The notes under the pieces are model-generated. The model saw only the letters and a program-made list of their open reading frames with translations, did no database searches and had not been told where the DNA came from. Below are positions 26,522 to 34,503 of a stretch of DNA of 64,000 bases, piece after piece. Location of the stretch: NCBI RefSeq assembly GCF_017876315.1, contig NZ_JAGINU010000001.1:6076001-6140000 (forward strand), in the 5' to 3' direction. This DNA comes from Pseudonocardia parietis (GTDB lineage Bacteria; Actinomycetota; Actinomycetes; Mycobacteriales; Pseudonocardiaceae). Position 1 is the first letter of the stretch, and the number at the start of each line of letters is the position of its first letter. Both the position numbers and the translations under genes were made by a program.

Positions 26522-27094
26522 GAGCCCCGGCAGCCGCAGGTTGTAGCGGCGCGAGAGGTCCTCCAGGATGCCGAGCCTGCGCATCGCCGCCACCCACAGC
26601 ACGAGTCCCGCACCCATGCCGATCACCGGTTGCGAGGCCCCGGTGCCCTGCCCCGTCCAGCTCAGCGCCAGGAACGCGCCGAACGCGGAGATCAGCAGCA
26701 CCAGCGCCCCGGTGGCGACCAGGCTGCGCTCCTCCAGCACGGTGGACGCCTGGATCAGCAGCACGCCGATCAGCGCGGCGGACACCGCGATCGAGAGCTC
26801 GCCGTAGCCGACCAGGCTCAGCAGCGAGGGCAGCAGCACGATCCCGGCCACCCCGACGATGATCAGCCGCTGCATCCGGCGCTTGCGCTCGGGGTGCAGG
26901 GTCACCGCCATCGCCGCGTTGCGGCGGCGGACGATCCACAGGTACGCGGTCAGGAACAGCCCGAGTGCGACGAGCACGGTGCCGAACCCGCTCGCGAGGC
27001 CGCCGGCCCCGACCGTCCAGGCCAGCATGGCGAGGACGATCTCCAGGCTCGGCGCGGGCACACCGAGCGAGGACTGGCGCGTGGTGTACGGCAT
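26516..27094 (-). CDS. hypothetical integral membrane protein
   Basis: A 192-residue protein with about six hydrophobic segments, for example VLAMLAWTVGAGGLASGFG, VLVALGLFLTAYLWIV, LIIVGVAGIVLLPSLLSLVG and GALVLLISAFGAFLALSW. Basic loops (RRRNAAM, PERKRRMQR) support an inside-positive topology. I recognise no family. The ATG at 27094 gives MPYTTRQSSLG; a GTG at 27103 is in frame. Its last residues and stop codon (RLPGLR) lie in the first unit of the repeat array. It is divergent from the Rieske gene. Confidence 0.7.
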   Translation of the reverse strand: MPYTTRQSSLGVPAPSLEIVLAMLAWTVGAGGLASGFGTVLVALGLFLTAYLWIVRRRNAAMAVTLHPERKRRMQRLIIVGVAGIVLLPSLLSLVGYGELSIAVSAALIGVLLIQASTVLEERSLVATGALVLLISAFGAFLALSWTGQGTGASQPVIGMGAGLVLWVAAMRRLGILEDLSRRYNLRLPGLR

Positions 27095-27288
27095 GGCGTC
27101 CACGGTAGCGAGACCGGTCGCCCGCTCGCCGCCACTCCCCCGGGCGCGTCCGGCGGTCGTCGCGCGGGTCCCGCCGACCGGACATCGGACGTCGTGCGAC
27201 GCTGACCGTGCGCGGGTGGGGGTCGGCGAGCTCCGCCCGTCCCACCACCACACACCGGGTCACGGCCCGGCCCCCCGCGAGGAGCACG

Positions 27289-27771
27289 ATGACACTCCCC
27301 GAGAAGACCGTTCCCGTCGACGCGCCCGCCACTGCGGGCCCGCCCTCGATCGGCCGCCGCGCGGTGTTCGCCGGCGCCGGCGTGGCCGCGATCGGCGCGG
27401 TCGCCGCGTGCGGGAGCGGCGCCGGCACCACCACCGACGACACCGGTGGGCAGGCGCAGGCCGGTGACGCCCCCGAGGGCGCCCCGGGCACCTCGCTCGG
27501 CCCGGCCTCCGAGGTCCCGGTGGGCGGCGGGAAGGTCTACGCCGACGAGCAGATCGTCGTCACCCAGCCGGCGGCCGGGCAGTTCACCGGCCTGTCCGCG
27601 ATCTGCCCGCACCAGGGCTGTGCGGTCAGCTCGATCACCGACGGCGCGATCCTGTGCCCGTGCCACGGGAGCCGGTTCGCCCTCGACGGCGCGGTCGTCC
27701 AGGGCCCCGCGCAGCAGCCCCTCGCCCAGCGCCCGGTGACCGTGGCCGACGGCTCGGTCACCCTCGCGTGA
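27289..27771 (+). CDS. Rieske [2Fe-2S] protein with Tat-type lipoprotein signal
   Basis: A 160-residue exported Rieske protein. The N-terminal twin-arginine segment IGRRAVFAGAGVAAIGAVAA ends at a Cys (ACGSG) that looks like a lipobox, so it is probably a Tat-exported lipoprotein. The cluster ligands are Cys106-x-His108 (CPHQGC) and Cys123-x-x-His126 (CPCH), with Cys111 and Cys125 able to form the stabilising disulfide. No cytochrome b or other respiratory gene is adjacent, so its electron partners are unknown. The ATG follows CGAGGAGCACG. It converges on a methyltransferase gene across a large hairpin. Confidence 0.88.
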   Translation: MTLPEKTVPVDAPATAGPPSIGRRAVFAGAGVAAIGAVAACGSGAGTTTDDTGGQAQAGDAPEGAPGTSLGPASEVPVGGGKVYADEQIVVTQPAAGQFTGLSAICPHQGCAVSSITDGAILCPCHGSRFALDGAVVQGPAQQPLAQRPVTVADGSVTLA

Positions 27772-27774
27772 CCG

Positions 27775-27848
27775 GTGCCCCCGCGAGGGGCGCGCCAGAG
27801 TAGTTCGATCATGGGCCGGGAGCACTGGTGTGCCCCTCGCGGGGTGCG
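27775..27848. terminator. long imperfect hairpin between convergent genes
   Basis: The two arms (about 27775-27800 and 27824-27848) share the core CCCCGCGAGGGGC and its extension CACCAG/CGCCAG in inverted orientation, giving a stem of roughly 25 bp with a few wobbles. Each arm can also fold on itself as CCCC-GCGA-GGGG, a GNRA-capped mini-hairpin. The loop contains TTCGATCATGG. Position between the stops of the Rieske and methyltransferase genes suggests a bidirectional terminator. Confidence 0.6.
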
Positions 27849-27850
27849 CC

Positions 27851-28600
27851 CTACGGCAGGACCAGTCCGGTGGGGCGGCGGCGGGTGTGCAGGCGGTAGC
27901 CCACCCGGATCGTGAGGTCCGGGACGTCCGCGATCGCCTTCCGTGCGGTGGCCTTCGAGAACTCGATGCGCAGGACCTCCTCCAGGTCCGCTCGCCCGGC
28001 GAAGCGCCAGGTGGAGGCCACCCGGCGCAGCGCGAACCCGTGACCGGCGAAGAACCGGTCGACCGCGGGTGGGTCGTAGCGCGGCAGGTCGGCGCGCAGC
28101 CAGGTCCCGTACGGCCGGGACGCGAAGTCGAGGTCGACGACGGCGAGCATCCCGCCGGGGCGCAGCACCCGCTCGGCCTCCGCGAGCCCCGGCTCGCACC
28201 CGGGGCCGAAGAAGTACGCGGTGCGGGCATGGACGAGGTCGGCACTCGCGTCCGGCAGCGGGAGCTGCTCGGCACCGCCGGCGTGCACGCTGATCCGGGT
28301 GTCGCCGGCACACCGCCGGCGGGCCCGCGCGACCAGCGGCGGGTGCGGTTCGACCCCGGTCACCGACGCGGCGTCCTCGGCGAACCGGCGCAGGTGGAAA
28401 CCGTCGCCGCAGCCGACGTCGACGACGTCGAGACCGGCCCAGCCACCGGTCTCCTCCCGCAGCGCCGACCAGAGCTCGCCGCCGGCGTCCTGCGCGCGGT
28501 TCTCGGTCTCGTAGACCTCGGGCCAGTTCCAGATGTTCGGGCTCGGGATCGCCGGGCCGGACTTCTGCTGTCCGCCGAACCCGGTGTACGTGCGCCTCAC
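27851..28600 (-). CDS. class I SAM-dependent methyltransferase
   Basis: A 249-residue methyltransferase (Methyltransf_11/25 type). SAM motif I is VVDVGCGDGFHLRRF, the acidic post-I residue is in VTGVEPHP, motif II is in PDASADLVHARTAYFFG and motif III is RVLRPGGMLAVVDLDF. The acceptor is unknown. The GTG at 28600 overlaps the cdsA stop by 4 nt, so it is translationally coupled to CDP-diacylglycerol synthase; a lipid or small-molecule substrate is possible but not shown. The conserved N-terminus IPSPNIWNWPEVYE is typical of an actinobacterial subgroup. Confidence 0.85.
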   Translation of the reverse strand: MRRTYTGFGGQQKSGPAIPSPNIWNWPEVYETENRAQDAGGELWSALREETGGWAGLDVVDVGCGDGFHLRRFAEDAASVTGVEPHPPLVARARRRCAGDTRISVHAGGAEQLPLPDASADLVHARTAYFFGPGCEPGLAEAERVLRPGGMLAVVDLDFASRPYGTWLRADLPRYDPPAVDRFFAGHGFALRRVASTWRFAGRADLEEVLRIEFSKATARKAIADVPDLTIRVGYRLHTRRRPTGLVLP

Positions 28601-29520
28601 GCGACCGGGACGATGATCCCGAGCGCCGCCCAGGCGACGAACGCGGTCGGCAGCAGGGAGTCCAGCCGGTCCATCAGCCCACCGTGCCCGGGCAGCAGCG
28701 TGCCCATGTCCTTGATGCCGAGGTCCCGCTTGATGAGCGACTCGACGAGATCGCCGAGCGTGGCGGTGGCGACGAGCAGGGCGCCGACCAGGGTGCCCCA
28801 GTACCAGGAGGCATCCAGGAGCAGCGCGACGCACAGCGACCCGGCGACCATGCCGGCCACCAGCGAGCCGGCGAAGCCCTCCCAGGACTTCTTCGGGCTG
28901 ATCGTGGGGGCCATCGGGTGCCTGCCGGCGACGACGCCGGCCGCGTAGCCGCCGACGTCGGAGGCGATCACGCAGAGCAGGAAGGTCAGCACGCGCCCGA
29001 CGCCCTGCGACACGACGGTCAGCTGGACGGCGAAGGCGACCAGCAGCGGAACGTAGACGGCGACGAACAGCGACGCGCTCATGTCGCGCACGAAGTGGGC
29101 AGCGCCCTCGCGCATCCGCCAGAGCAGGCAGCCCAGCACGGTCGCGGCGAGCGCGATCGCGGCTCCGCGCAGGCCGAACGGCCAGGACAGCCAGACGACG
29201 GCCTGCCCGCCCGCCAGCAGGACCGGCAACGAGACCCGGATGTCGGCGCCGCGGCGCAACGCACCCGCGAGCTCCCAGGTCCCGATCGCGGTGACCGCGG
29301 CCAGTACCAGGACGAATCCCTCAGAGACGATCAGCAGGCTGACCAGGATCAGTGCGCCCAGCCCGACGCCGACGGCGATCGCCGCGGCGAGGTTGCGGCC
29401 CAGCCGGGACCGCTTCGATGTCTTCACCGGAGGTCCGTCACCCGACGTCGCCTTTCCGGCCGGTCCCGAGCGGGGAAGGTCGGAGGTCACGGGGACGGCG
29501 GCGTCGGAGGAGGAGGTCAC
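28597..29520 (-). CDS. cdsA: phosphatidate cytidylyltransferase (CDP-diacylglycerol synthase)
   Basis: A 307-residue membrane enzyme that makes CDP-diacylglycerol from phosphatidate and CTP for phospholipid synthesis. About eight hydrophobic helices are present. The family signature is split over LGDLVESLIKRDLGIKD and MGTLLPGHGGLMDRLDS, which carry the metal-binding Asp residues. The N-terminal 45 residues are hydrophilic and disordered. The GTG start lies 6 nt after the frr stop, and the stop overlaps the methyltransferase start. Confidence 0.94.
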   Translation of the reverse strand: MTSSSDAAVPVTSDLPRSGPAGKATSGDGPPVKTSKRSRLGRNLAAAIAVGVGLGALILVSLLIVSEGFVLVLAAVTAIGTWELAGALRRGADIRVSLPVLLAGGQAVVWLSWPFGLRGAAIALAATVLGCLLWRMREGAAHFVRDMSASLFVAVYVPLLVAFAVQLTVVSQGVGRVLTFLLCVIASDVGGYAAGVVAGRHPMAPTISPKKSWEGFAGSLVAGMVAGSLCVALLLDASWYWGTLVGALLVATATLGDLVESLIKRDLGIKDMGTLLPGHGGLMDRLDSLLPTAFVAWAALGIIVPVA

Positions 29521-29526
29521 CGGGCG

Positions 29527-30084
29527 TCAGACCTCGAGCAGTTCGGATTCCTTGTTCTTCACCAGCTCGTCGACCTGCGTGACGTAGCGGTCGGTGACGT
29601 TCTGCAGCTCCTTCTCGGCGCGCGCGACCTCGTCCTCGCCGGCCTCGCCGTCGCGCTGGATGCGGTGCAGCTCGTCCATCGCCTTGCGGCGCAGGCCGCG
29701 CACGACGACGCGGGCGTCCTCACCCTTGGAGCGGGCGACCTTGACCATGTCACGGCGGCGCTCCTCGGACAGTGCCGGGATGATCACGCGGATGATCTGG
29801 CCGTCGTTGCTCGGGTTCACGCCGAGGTCGGACTCGGCGATCGCCTTCTCCATCGCCTTGAGCTGGCTGGCGTCGTACGGCTTGATGACGGCCATCCGCG
29901 CCTCCGGGATGGAGACCGACGCGAGCTGGTTCAGCGGGGTCGCGGCGCCGTAGTAGTCGACGACGAGGCGGGAGAACATGTTCGGGGTGGCCCGGCCGGT
30001 GCGCACGCCCGTCAGGTCGTCGCGGGCGACCGCAACGGCCTTCTCCATCTTCTCCTCGACGTCGAAGAGGGTTTCCTCGATCAC
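29527..30084 (-). CDS. frr: ribosome recycling factor
   Basis: A 185-residue protein, exactly the family length. It splits post-termination ribosomes together with EF-G. Recognisable stretches are [37 protein letters not shown] and [20 protein letters not shown], followed by the C-terminal helix of the three-helix bundle. The GTG at 30084 has GGGGGAAG upstream. It heads an frr-cdsA-methyltransferase operon. In most bacteria pyrH directly precedes frr; here the upstream neighbour is tsf, with a terminator between. Confidence 0.96.
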   Translation of the reverse strand: MIEETLFDVEEKMEKAVAVARDDLTGVRTGRATPNMFSRLVVDYYGAATPLNQLASVSIPEARMAVIKPYDASQLKAMEKAIAESDLGVNPSNDGQIIRVIIPALSEERRRDMVKVARSKGEDARVVVRGLRRKAMDELHRIQRDGEAGEDEVARAEKELQNVTDRYVTQVDELVKNKESELLEV

Positions 30085-30131
30085 GGTTGCTTCCCCCGGC
30101 CTGTCGTACTCGCTGTTGGTCCCGATTCTCT

Positions 30132-30179
30132 CACCTCCGCACCCGGGCGGCGCGTACCGCACCGCCCGGGACGGAGGTG
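30132..30179 (-). terminator. strong two-part hairpin terminator after tsf
   Basis: On the plus strand CACCTCCG (30132-30139) pairs with CGGAGGTG (30172-30179), and CCCGGGCGG (30142-30150) pairs with CCGCCCGGG (30162-30170), around an 11-nt loop. The stem is about 17 bp with a small internal loop. It starts 6 nt past the tsf stop, separating tsf from frr in the place where pyrH is normally found. Confidence 0.75.
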
Positions 30180-30184
30180 GGAGA

Positions 30185-31000
30185 TCAGCTCTGGCCGACC
30201 TCGAACCGGACGAAGTCCTTGATGGTCACGCCGGCCTCGTCGGCGACGGCCTTCACGGTCTTCTTGCTGTCCTGCACGGAGGTCTGCTCCAGCAGCACGA
30301 CGTCCTTGTAGAAGCCGTTGATCCGGCCCTCGACGATGCGCGGCAGCACCTGCTCGGGCTTGCCCTCCTCGCGGGCGGTGGCCTCGGCGATGCGCTTCTC
30401 GTTCTCGACGACCTCCGCCGGGACCTGCTCGCGAGTGGTGTACTGCGGGCGGATCGCGGCGATGTGCATCGCCAGGCCGCGCGCGACCTCCTCGTCACCG
30501 CCCTCGTAGGACAGCACGACGCCGATCTGCGGGGGCAGGTCGGTCGAGCGCTTGTGCAGGTAGACCGCGGTCGGGCCGTCGACCTGGGCGTAGCGCTTCA
30601 GCTCGAACTTCTCGCCGATGCGGGCGGAGAGCTCCTGCACGGCCTCGCCGACGGTCTTGTCGCCCAGCTTGGCCTCGGTCAGCGCGGCCAGGTCGGCCGG
30701 GCGCTGCTCGACGGCGGCCTTGACGATCTTCTCGGCCAGCGCGATGAAGTCGTCGGACTTGGCGACGAAGTCGGTCTCGCAGTCCAGCTCGACCAGGGTG
30801 CCGCCCTCGGCGACGACCAGACCGTTCGCGGTGGCGCGCTCGGCGCGCTTACCGACGTCCTTCGCACCCTTGATGCGCAGGAGCTCCACGGCCTTGTCGA
30901 AGTCACCCTCGGACTCCTCGAGGGCCTTCTTGCAGTCCATCATCCCGGAGCCGGTGAGCTCCCGGAGCCGCTTGACGTCGGCGGCGGTGTAGTTCGCCAT
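30185..31000 (-). CDS. tsf: elongation factor Ts
   Basis: A 271-residue guanine-nucleotide exchange factor for EF-Tu. The N-terminal UBA-like domain ([20 protein letters not shown]) is followed by the TDFV motif ([19 protein letters not shown]) that inserts into EF-Tu, then the core dimerisation domains ([34 protein letters not shown]). The ATG is at 31000. It lies 95 nt behind rpsB, separated by a 40-bp perfect palindrome. Confidence 0.97.
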   Translation of the reverse strand: MANYTAADVKRLRELTGSGMMDCKKALEESEGDFDKAVELLRIKGAKDVGKRAERATANGLVVAEGGTLVELDCETDFVAKSDDFIALAEKIVKAAVEQRPADLAALTEAKLGDKTVGEAVQELSARIGEKFELKRYAQVDGPTAVYLHKRSTDLPPQIGVVLSYEGGDEEVARGLAMHIAAIRPQYTTREQVPAEVVENEKRIAEATAREEGKPEQVLPRIVEGRINGFYKDVVLLEQTSVQDSKKTVKAVADEAGVTIKDFVRFEVGQS

Positions 31001-31049
31001 CTGGTGTCTCGTCCTCTGAGTCGTGACGGGAATGGATCACCGGATCCCG

Positions 31050-31089
31050 GGAGTGGCCGGGCCGGGGCATGCCCCGGCCCGGCCACTCC
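31050..31089. terminator. 40-bp perfect palindrome between rpsB and tsf
   Basis: Positions 31050-31069 are the exact reverse complement of 31070-31089. Each arm contains GGCCGGGCCGGGGCA and the centre is GCATGC, so folding needs only a minimal loop. It starts 6 nt past the rpsB stop and ends 50 nt before the tsf start. It likely acts as a partial terminator or attenuator that lowers tsf relative to rpsB, or stabilises the rpsB mRNA 3' end. Confidence 0.7.
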
Positions 31090-31095
31090 GGCGGA

Positions 31096-32013
31096 TCAGC
31101 TCTGGGCGCCGTTGCTGGTCGACGCCGGGGCCGTGGTGGCCTCCGCGCCCTCGCCACCGGAGGCGGCGGCCTCGGTGCCGGCGGCGGGCGCGGGGGTCTC
31201 CGCGCCGTCGCTACCGGCGGCGGACAGGCTCGCGCCGTCCGAACCGACCTCGTTGCCCGCCAGCACTTCCTGCTCCCACTCGGCGAGCGGCTGCTCGGCG
31301 GGGGCCTCACCCTCGCCACGGCGCTGGCCGCGGGCGACCAGACCGTCGGCGGCGGCCTTCGCGATGACCTTGGTCAGCAGCGCCGCGGAACGGATCGCGT
31401 CGTCGTTGCCCGGGATCGGGAAGTCGACCTCGTCCGGGTCGCAGTTGGTGTCCAGGATGGAGACGACCGGGATGTTCAGCTTCCGGGCCTCGCCGACGGC
31501 GATGTGCTCCTTCTTGGTGTCCACGATCCAGACCGCGGACGGGACCTTGGACATGTCGCGAATACCGCCGAGGGTCTTCTCGAGCTTGTCCTTCTCCCGG
31601 GTGAGCGTGAGGATCTCGCGCTTGGTGCGCCCCTCGAACCCGCCGGTCTGCTCCATCGCCTCGAGCTCCTTGAGGCGCTGCAGCCGCTTGTGCACGGTCT
31701 GGAAGTTCGTGAGCATGCCGCCCAGCCAGCGCTGGTTCACGTACGGCATGTTGACCCGGCCGGCCTCGTCGGCGATGGCCTCCTGGGCCTGCTTCTTGGT
31801 GCCGACGAACATGATCGTCCCGCCGTGCGCGACGGTCTCGCGCACGAACTCGTAGGCGCGGTCGATGTACGACAGCGTCTGCTGGAGGTCAATGATGTAG
31901 ATGCCGTTGCGCTCGGTGAGGATGTAGCGCTTCATCTTCGGGTTCCAGCGACGGGTCTGGTGCCCGAAGTGCACGCCGCTGTCGAGCAGCTGCTTCATGG
32001 TGACGACGGCCAT
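31096..32013 (-). CDS. rpsB: 30S ribosomal protein S2
   Basis: A 305-residue S2. The core is unmistakable: [57 protein letters not shown] and [17 protein letters not shown]. The last 60 or so residues are an Ala/Ser/Gly/Glu-rich tail ([20 protein letters not shown]) beyond the usual C-terminus, probably disordered. The ATG at 32013 has GAGAGGTGA upstream. It is the first gene of the rpsB-tsf unit and is divergent from the M23 peptidase across a 751-bp spacer. Confidence 0.97.
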   Translation of the reverse strand: MAVVTMKQLLDSGVHFGHQTRRWNPKMKRYILTERNGIYIIDLQQTLSYIDRAYEFVRETVAHGGTIMFVGTKKQAQEAIADEAGRVNMPYVNQRWLGGMLTNFQTVHKRLQRLKELEAMEQTGGFEGRTKREILTLTREKDKLEKTLGGIRDMSKVPSAVWIVDTKKEHIAVGEARKLNIPVVSILDTNCDPDEVDFPIPGNDDAIRSAALLTKVIAKAAADGLVARGQRRGEGEAPAEQPLAEWEQEVLAGNEVGSDGASLSAAGSDGAETPAPAAGTEAAASGGEGAEATTAPASTSNGAQS

Positions 32014-32764
32014 GGCCTGCGTTCACCTCTCGATCGGGCGCGGCGGAGGCCGCGCGTGCGGTTGTCGCGGGCCCACCGGTCGGTGGACCGCCCTGGCGCC
32101 CGCCACGGAGCCGGACCCGTTCCCCGTACCGCTGTCGGGCGACTGCTCGACGACGGCGGGTTCGCGGGACCGCCCGGCCTCCGTTCCCGGCGCCGTACCC
32201 TGCAGGGGACGGCGGACCGGGCACGCGGACGCGCGAAGTCACCACGACGGATCGTGGTGCGCTACCAGTGTACGCCGGGGCCCTCCTGCCGGCCGCAGCG
32301 GAGCCCGCCGCCGGGGGCGGCCGTCCACAAGTGCCGGATCCGTCCACAACGTCGCAGGTCAGCCGCCCGAGCGAGCGGTCGTGGCCCAGGCTCGGCAGAT
32401 GCCGACGACCCCGTCCACCCTGCGCGCGTCCCGCCGCCGGGCGCTGACGGCACTACCCGGCATGGGCCTCCTGCGTCGAGCCGCCGATCCGGGTCGCCCG
32501 TCGCGTGCCCCGTCGGCGGCGCGATCCCCTGCAGATGGCGCGCGCCAGGTCGATGGCCGGTACCGGCGGCACCACCGGACCGCGTCGGTGCGGCGGTATG
32601 GCCACCCGGGCCGACGACGGACCGCTCGGTGGTCACTCCGTAGCCGGTGGCGCCGGTGTGCTCGAGCGGCGACTGCGACGGCTGCGACGGCTGCGACGGC
32701 CCGGACTCCGGCCCGGGCGGCGGCTGCGACGGCCCGGGCTCCGGCGGGCGTTCGGCGGCGTTCG
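32014..32764. other. 751-bp spacer upstream of rpsB and the M23 gene
   Basis: I find no convincing gene here. The part next to rpsB should hold its promoter and leader. Toward the M23 gene there is a low-complexity tract with three abutting CTGCGACGG units (32673-32699) and a fourth at 32724-32732, amid GGCCCGGGC-rich sequence. Long open frames exist on both strands but have the Arg/Pro/Gly composition of GC-driven shadows. One minus-strand frame is Pro/Ser-rich (PGPSQPPPGPESGPSQPSQ), too repetitive to assign. Confidence 0.5.
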
Positions 32765-33349
32765 GTGCTCCGGGCGGCCCTGCGGGGGGTGACGATCGCG
32801 CTGGCGGTGATCGTGATGCTGCTGGCGGTAGCGACTCCGTGGGCCGCGCGAGCGGATCCGGCATCGGCCGGCCCGGTCGTCCCGCCGCCGCGGCCACCGG
32901 GTGCGGGCGTTCCGGCGCCCGGGGCGCAGTACTCCTGGCCGCTGGTCCCGACCCCCGCGGTGACCGGCGCGTTCCGGAAGCCGACGTTCCGGTACGGCCG
33001 CGGCCACCGCGGCGCCGATCTGGCGGGCGCGCCGGGGCAGGCGGTGCTCGCCGCCCGGGAGGGCGTGGTGGCGTTCGCCGGACCGGTCGCCGGCCGCGGC
33101 GTCGTCTCGGTGGACCATCCGGACGGCCTGCGCAGCACCTACGAGCCGGTCGCGGCGGCCGTCGTCGCCGGGGCGCGGGTCGCGGCGGGCGACCCGATCG
33201 GCGTCCTGGACCCGGGGCACGCCGGGTGCCCCGTGGCCGCGTGCCTGCACTGGGGTGTGCGGCGGGACCGGCTCGACCACCTCGACCCGCTGGTCCTGCT
33301 GCGCCCGCCGCGGATGCGGCTGCTGCCGTGGGAGGGCGCGCCGTCCTGA
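32765..33349 (+). CDS. secreted M23-family (LytM fold) peptidase-like protein, Rv2891-type
   Basis: A 194-residue exported protein. A hydrophobic signal segment (ALRGVTIALAVIVMLLAVAT, then PWAARADPA) is followed by a Pro-rich linker and a LytM domain. Zinc ligands His81 and Asp85 (HRGADLAG) and His162 (ACLHWGVR) are present. The catalytic His expected two residues before the third ligand (HxH in LytM) is Cys160 here, as in M. tuberculosis Rv2891, so hydrolase activity is doubtful. M23 domains cleave or bind peptidoglycan cross-bridges. I chose GTG 32765; the open frame extends upstream through low-complexity sequence. Position beside rpsB is conserved in actinobacteria. Confidence 0.82.
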   Translation: MLRAALRGVTIALAVIVMLLAVATPWAARADPASAGPVVPPPRPPGAGVPAPGAQYSWPLVPTPAVTGAFRKPTFRYGRGHRGADLAGAPGQAVLAAREGVVAFAGPVAGRGVVSVDHPDGLRSTYEPVAAAVVAGARVAAGDPIGVLDPGHAGCPVAACLHWGVRRDRLDHLDPLVLLRPPRMRLLPWEGAPS

Positions 33350-33441
33350 GCCGGTCACCGGCAGGAGCGGTCGGTGCCGATCGGTGCCATATGGCACCGA
33401 TCCGCACACACCTGGCGATCACGCAGTCCCGATTCCGGCCC

Positions 33442-34503
33442 TCAGCCGGCGAGCGCGGGTTTCATCCGGACACGCAGCCGTGTGATCATCCGGGAGTGCA
33501 GCTGGCAGACCCGGGACTCGGTCACGCCGAGGAGCATGCCGATCTCGGCGAGGGTGTGGTCCTCGAGGTAGTAGAGCCGTAGCACCGTCCGGTCCCGCTC
33601 GCCGAGCTGCGCGATCGCGGCCCGGAGCTCGCCGCCGGTCTCCCGCCGGGCGGCGGCGAGGACCGGGTCGTCGGCCTCGTCGGCGACGAGCGCGGCGAGC
33701 CCGCTCCGGGCCGGCGCCACCATCTCGCCGAGGTCCTCGACGCTGACCAGGTGCATCGGCCGGCCTGCCAGACGGAGCTCCCGCAGGCCGACGCCGAGTT
33801 CGGCGGCGAGCTCCCGGTCGGTGGCGGGGCGGCCGGTCCTCGACTGCACCGCCTCACGCGCCCGCTCGACCTCCCGGATCCGGGCCCGCACGGTGCGCGG
33901 CACCCAGTCCTGGGCGCGCAGCTCGTCGAGCATCGCCCCGCGGACCCGCTGGGCGGCGTAGCCCTCGAACCGCACCTCCCGGACGGGGTCGAACCGGTCG
34001 ACGGCCTCCATCAGCCCGAAGGTTCCGGACTGCACCAGGTCCGACAGCTCGATGGAGGAGGGCAACCGGACGGCCAGCTTCGAACCGACCCCGCGGACCA
34101 GCGGGAGGTGGTGCTCGACCAGCCGGCGGCGGGACCCCGCGTCCCGGCCCTCGAGGAACTCCCGCCACAGCGGGACCGCGGCCGGCTCGACGGTCTCGAT
34201 CAGGTGATCACGAACGGCCCCGGGCGTGTCGTCCGCCGCCCGGCCGGAACCCGGGACCGGAACCGTGCGCCCGGCCCCGGATCCGGACCGGGGACGGCCG
34301 GCCTCCCGGTGGGCCGCTGCGATGCCGATCGGCGCCGGGGTGTCGTCGGCCGGTCGTAGCGGGACCGCCGCGCGCCCGGCCGGTGGGGGCCCCACGAGGC
34401 CGTGCGCTGCCCGGTCGAGGGCCGAGGCCAGGACGACGGGGAACGGGGCGGGCCGCTCGCGAGCCGGGCGGAGGCCTTCACGCCCGAGGATGGGCCTGGT
34501 CAT
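33442..34503 (-). CDS. whiG: WhiG/FliA-type RNA polymerase sigma factor
   Basis: A 353-residue group 3 sigma-70 factor. Region 2 is [20 protein letters not shown] through [20 protein letters not shown] and [20 protein letters not shown]. Region 3 begins at [13 protein letters not shown], and region 4 is [20 protein letters not shown] with the recognition helix [15 protein letters not shown]. In Streptomyces, WhiG drives sporulation genes and lies in the same dprA-whiG-rpsB neighbourhood. The first 110 residues are a disordered Pro/Arg/Ala extension absent from typical WhiG. The ATG at 34503 lies inside the end of xerC (26-nt overlap); internal GTG starts cannot be excluded. Confidence 0.88.
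   Translation of the reverse strand: MTRPILGREGLRPARERPAPFPVVLASALDRAAHGLVGPPPAGRAAVPLRPADDTPAPIGIAAAHREAGRPRSGSGAGRTVPVPGSGRAADDTPGAVRDHLIETVEPAAVPLWREFLEGRDAGSRRRLVEHHLPLVRGVGSKLAVRLPSSIELSDLVQSGTFGLMEAVDRFDPVREVRFEGYAAQRVRGAMLDELRAQDWVPRTVRARIREVERAREAVQSRTGRPATDRELAAELGVGLRELRLAGRPMHLVSVEDLGEMVAPARSGLAALVADEADDPVLAAARRETGGELRAAIAQLGERDRTVLRLYYLEDHTLAEIGMLLGVTESRVCQLHSRMITRLRVRMKPALAG

Noticed and set aside
32262-33422. Minus-strand Pro/Ser-rich open frame in the rpsB-M23 spacer
   Set aside because: Most of it is antisense to the M23 protein, and the remainder is low-complexity. No ribosome-binding site or family motif supports it.
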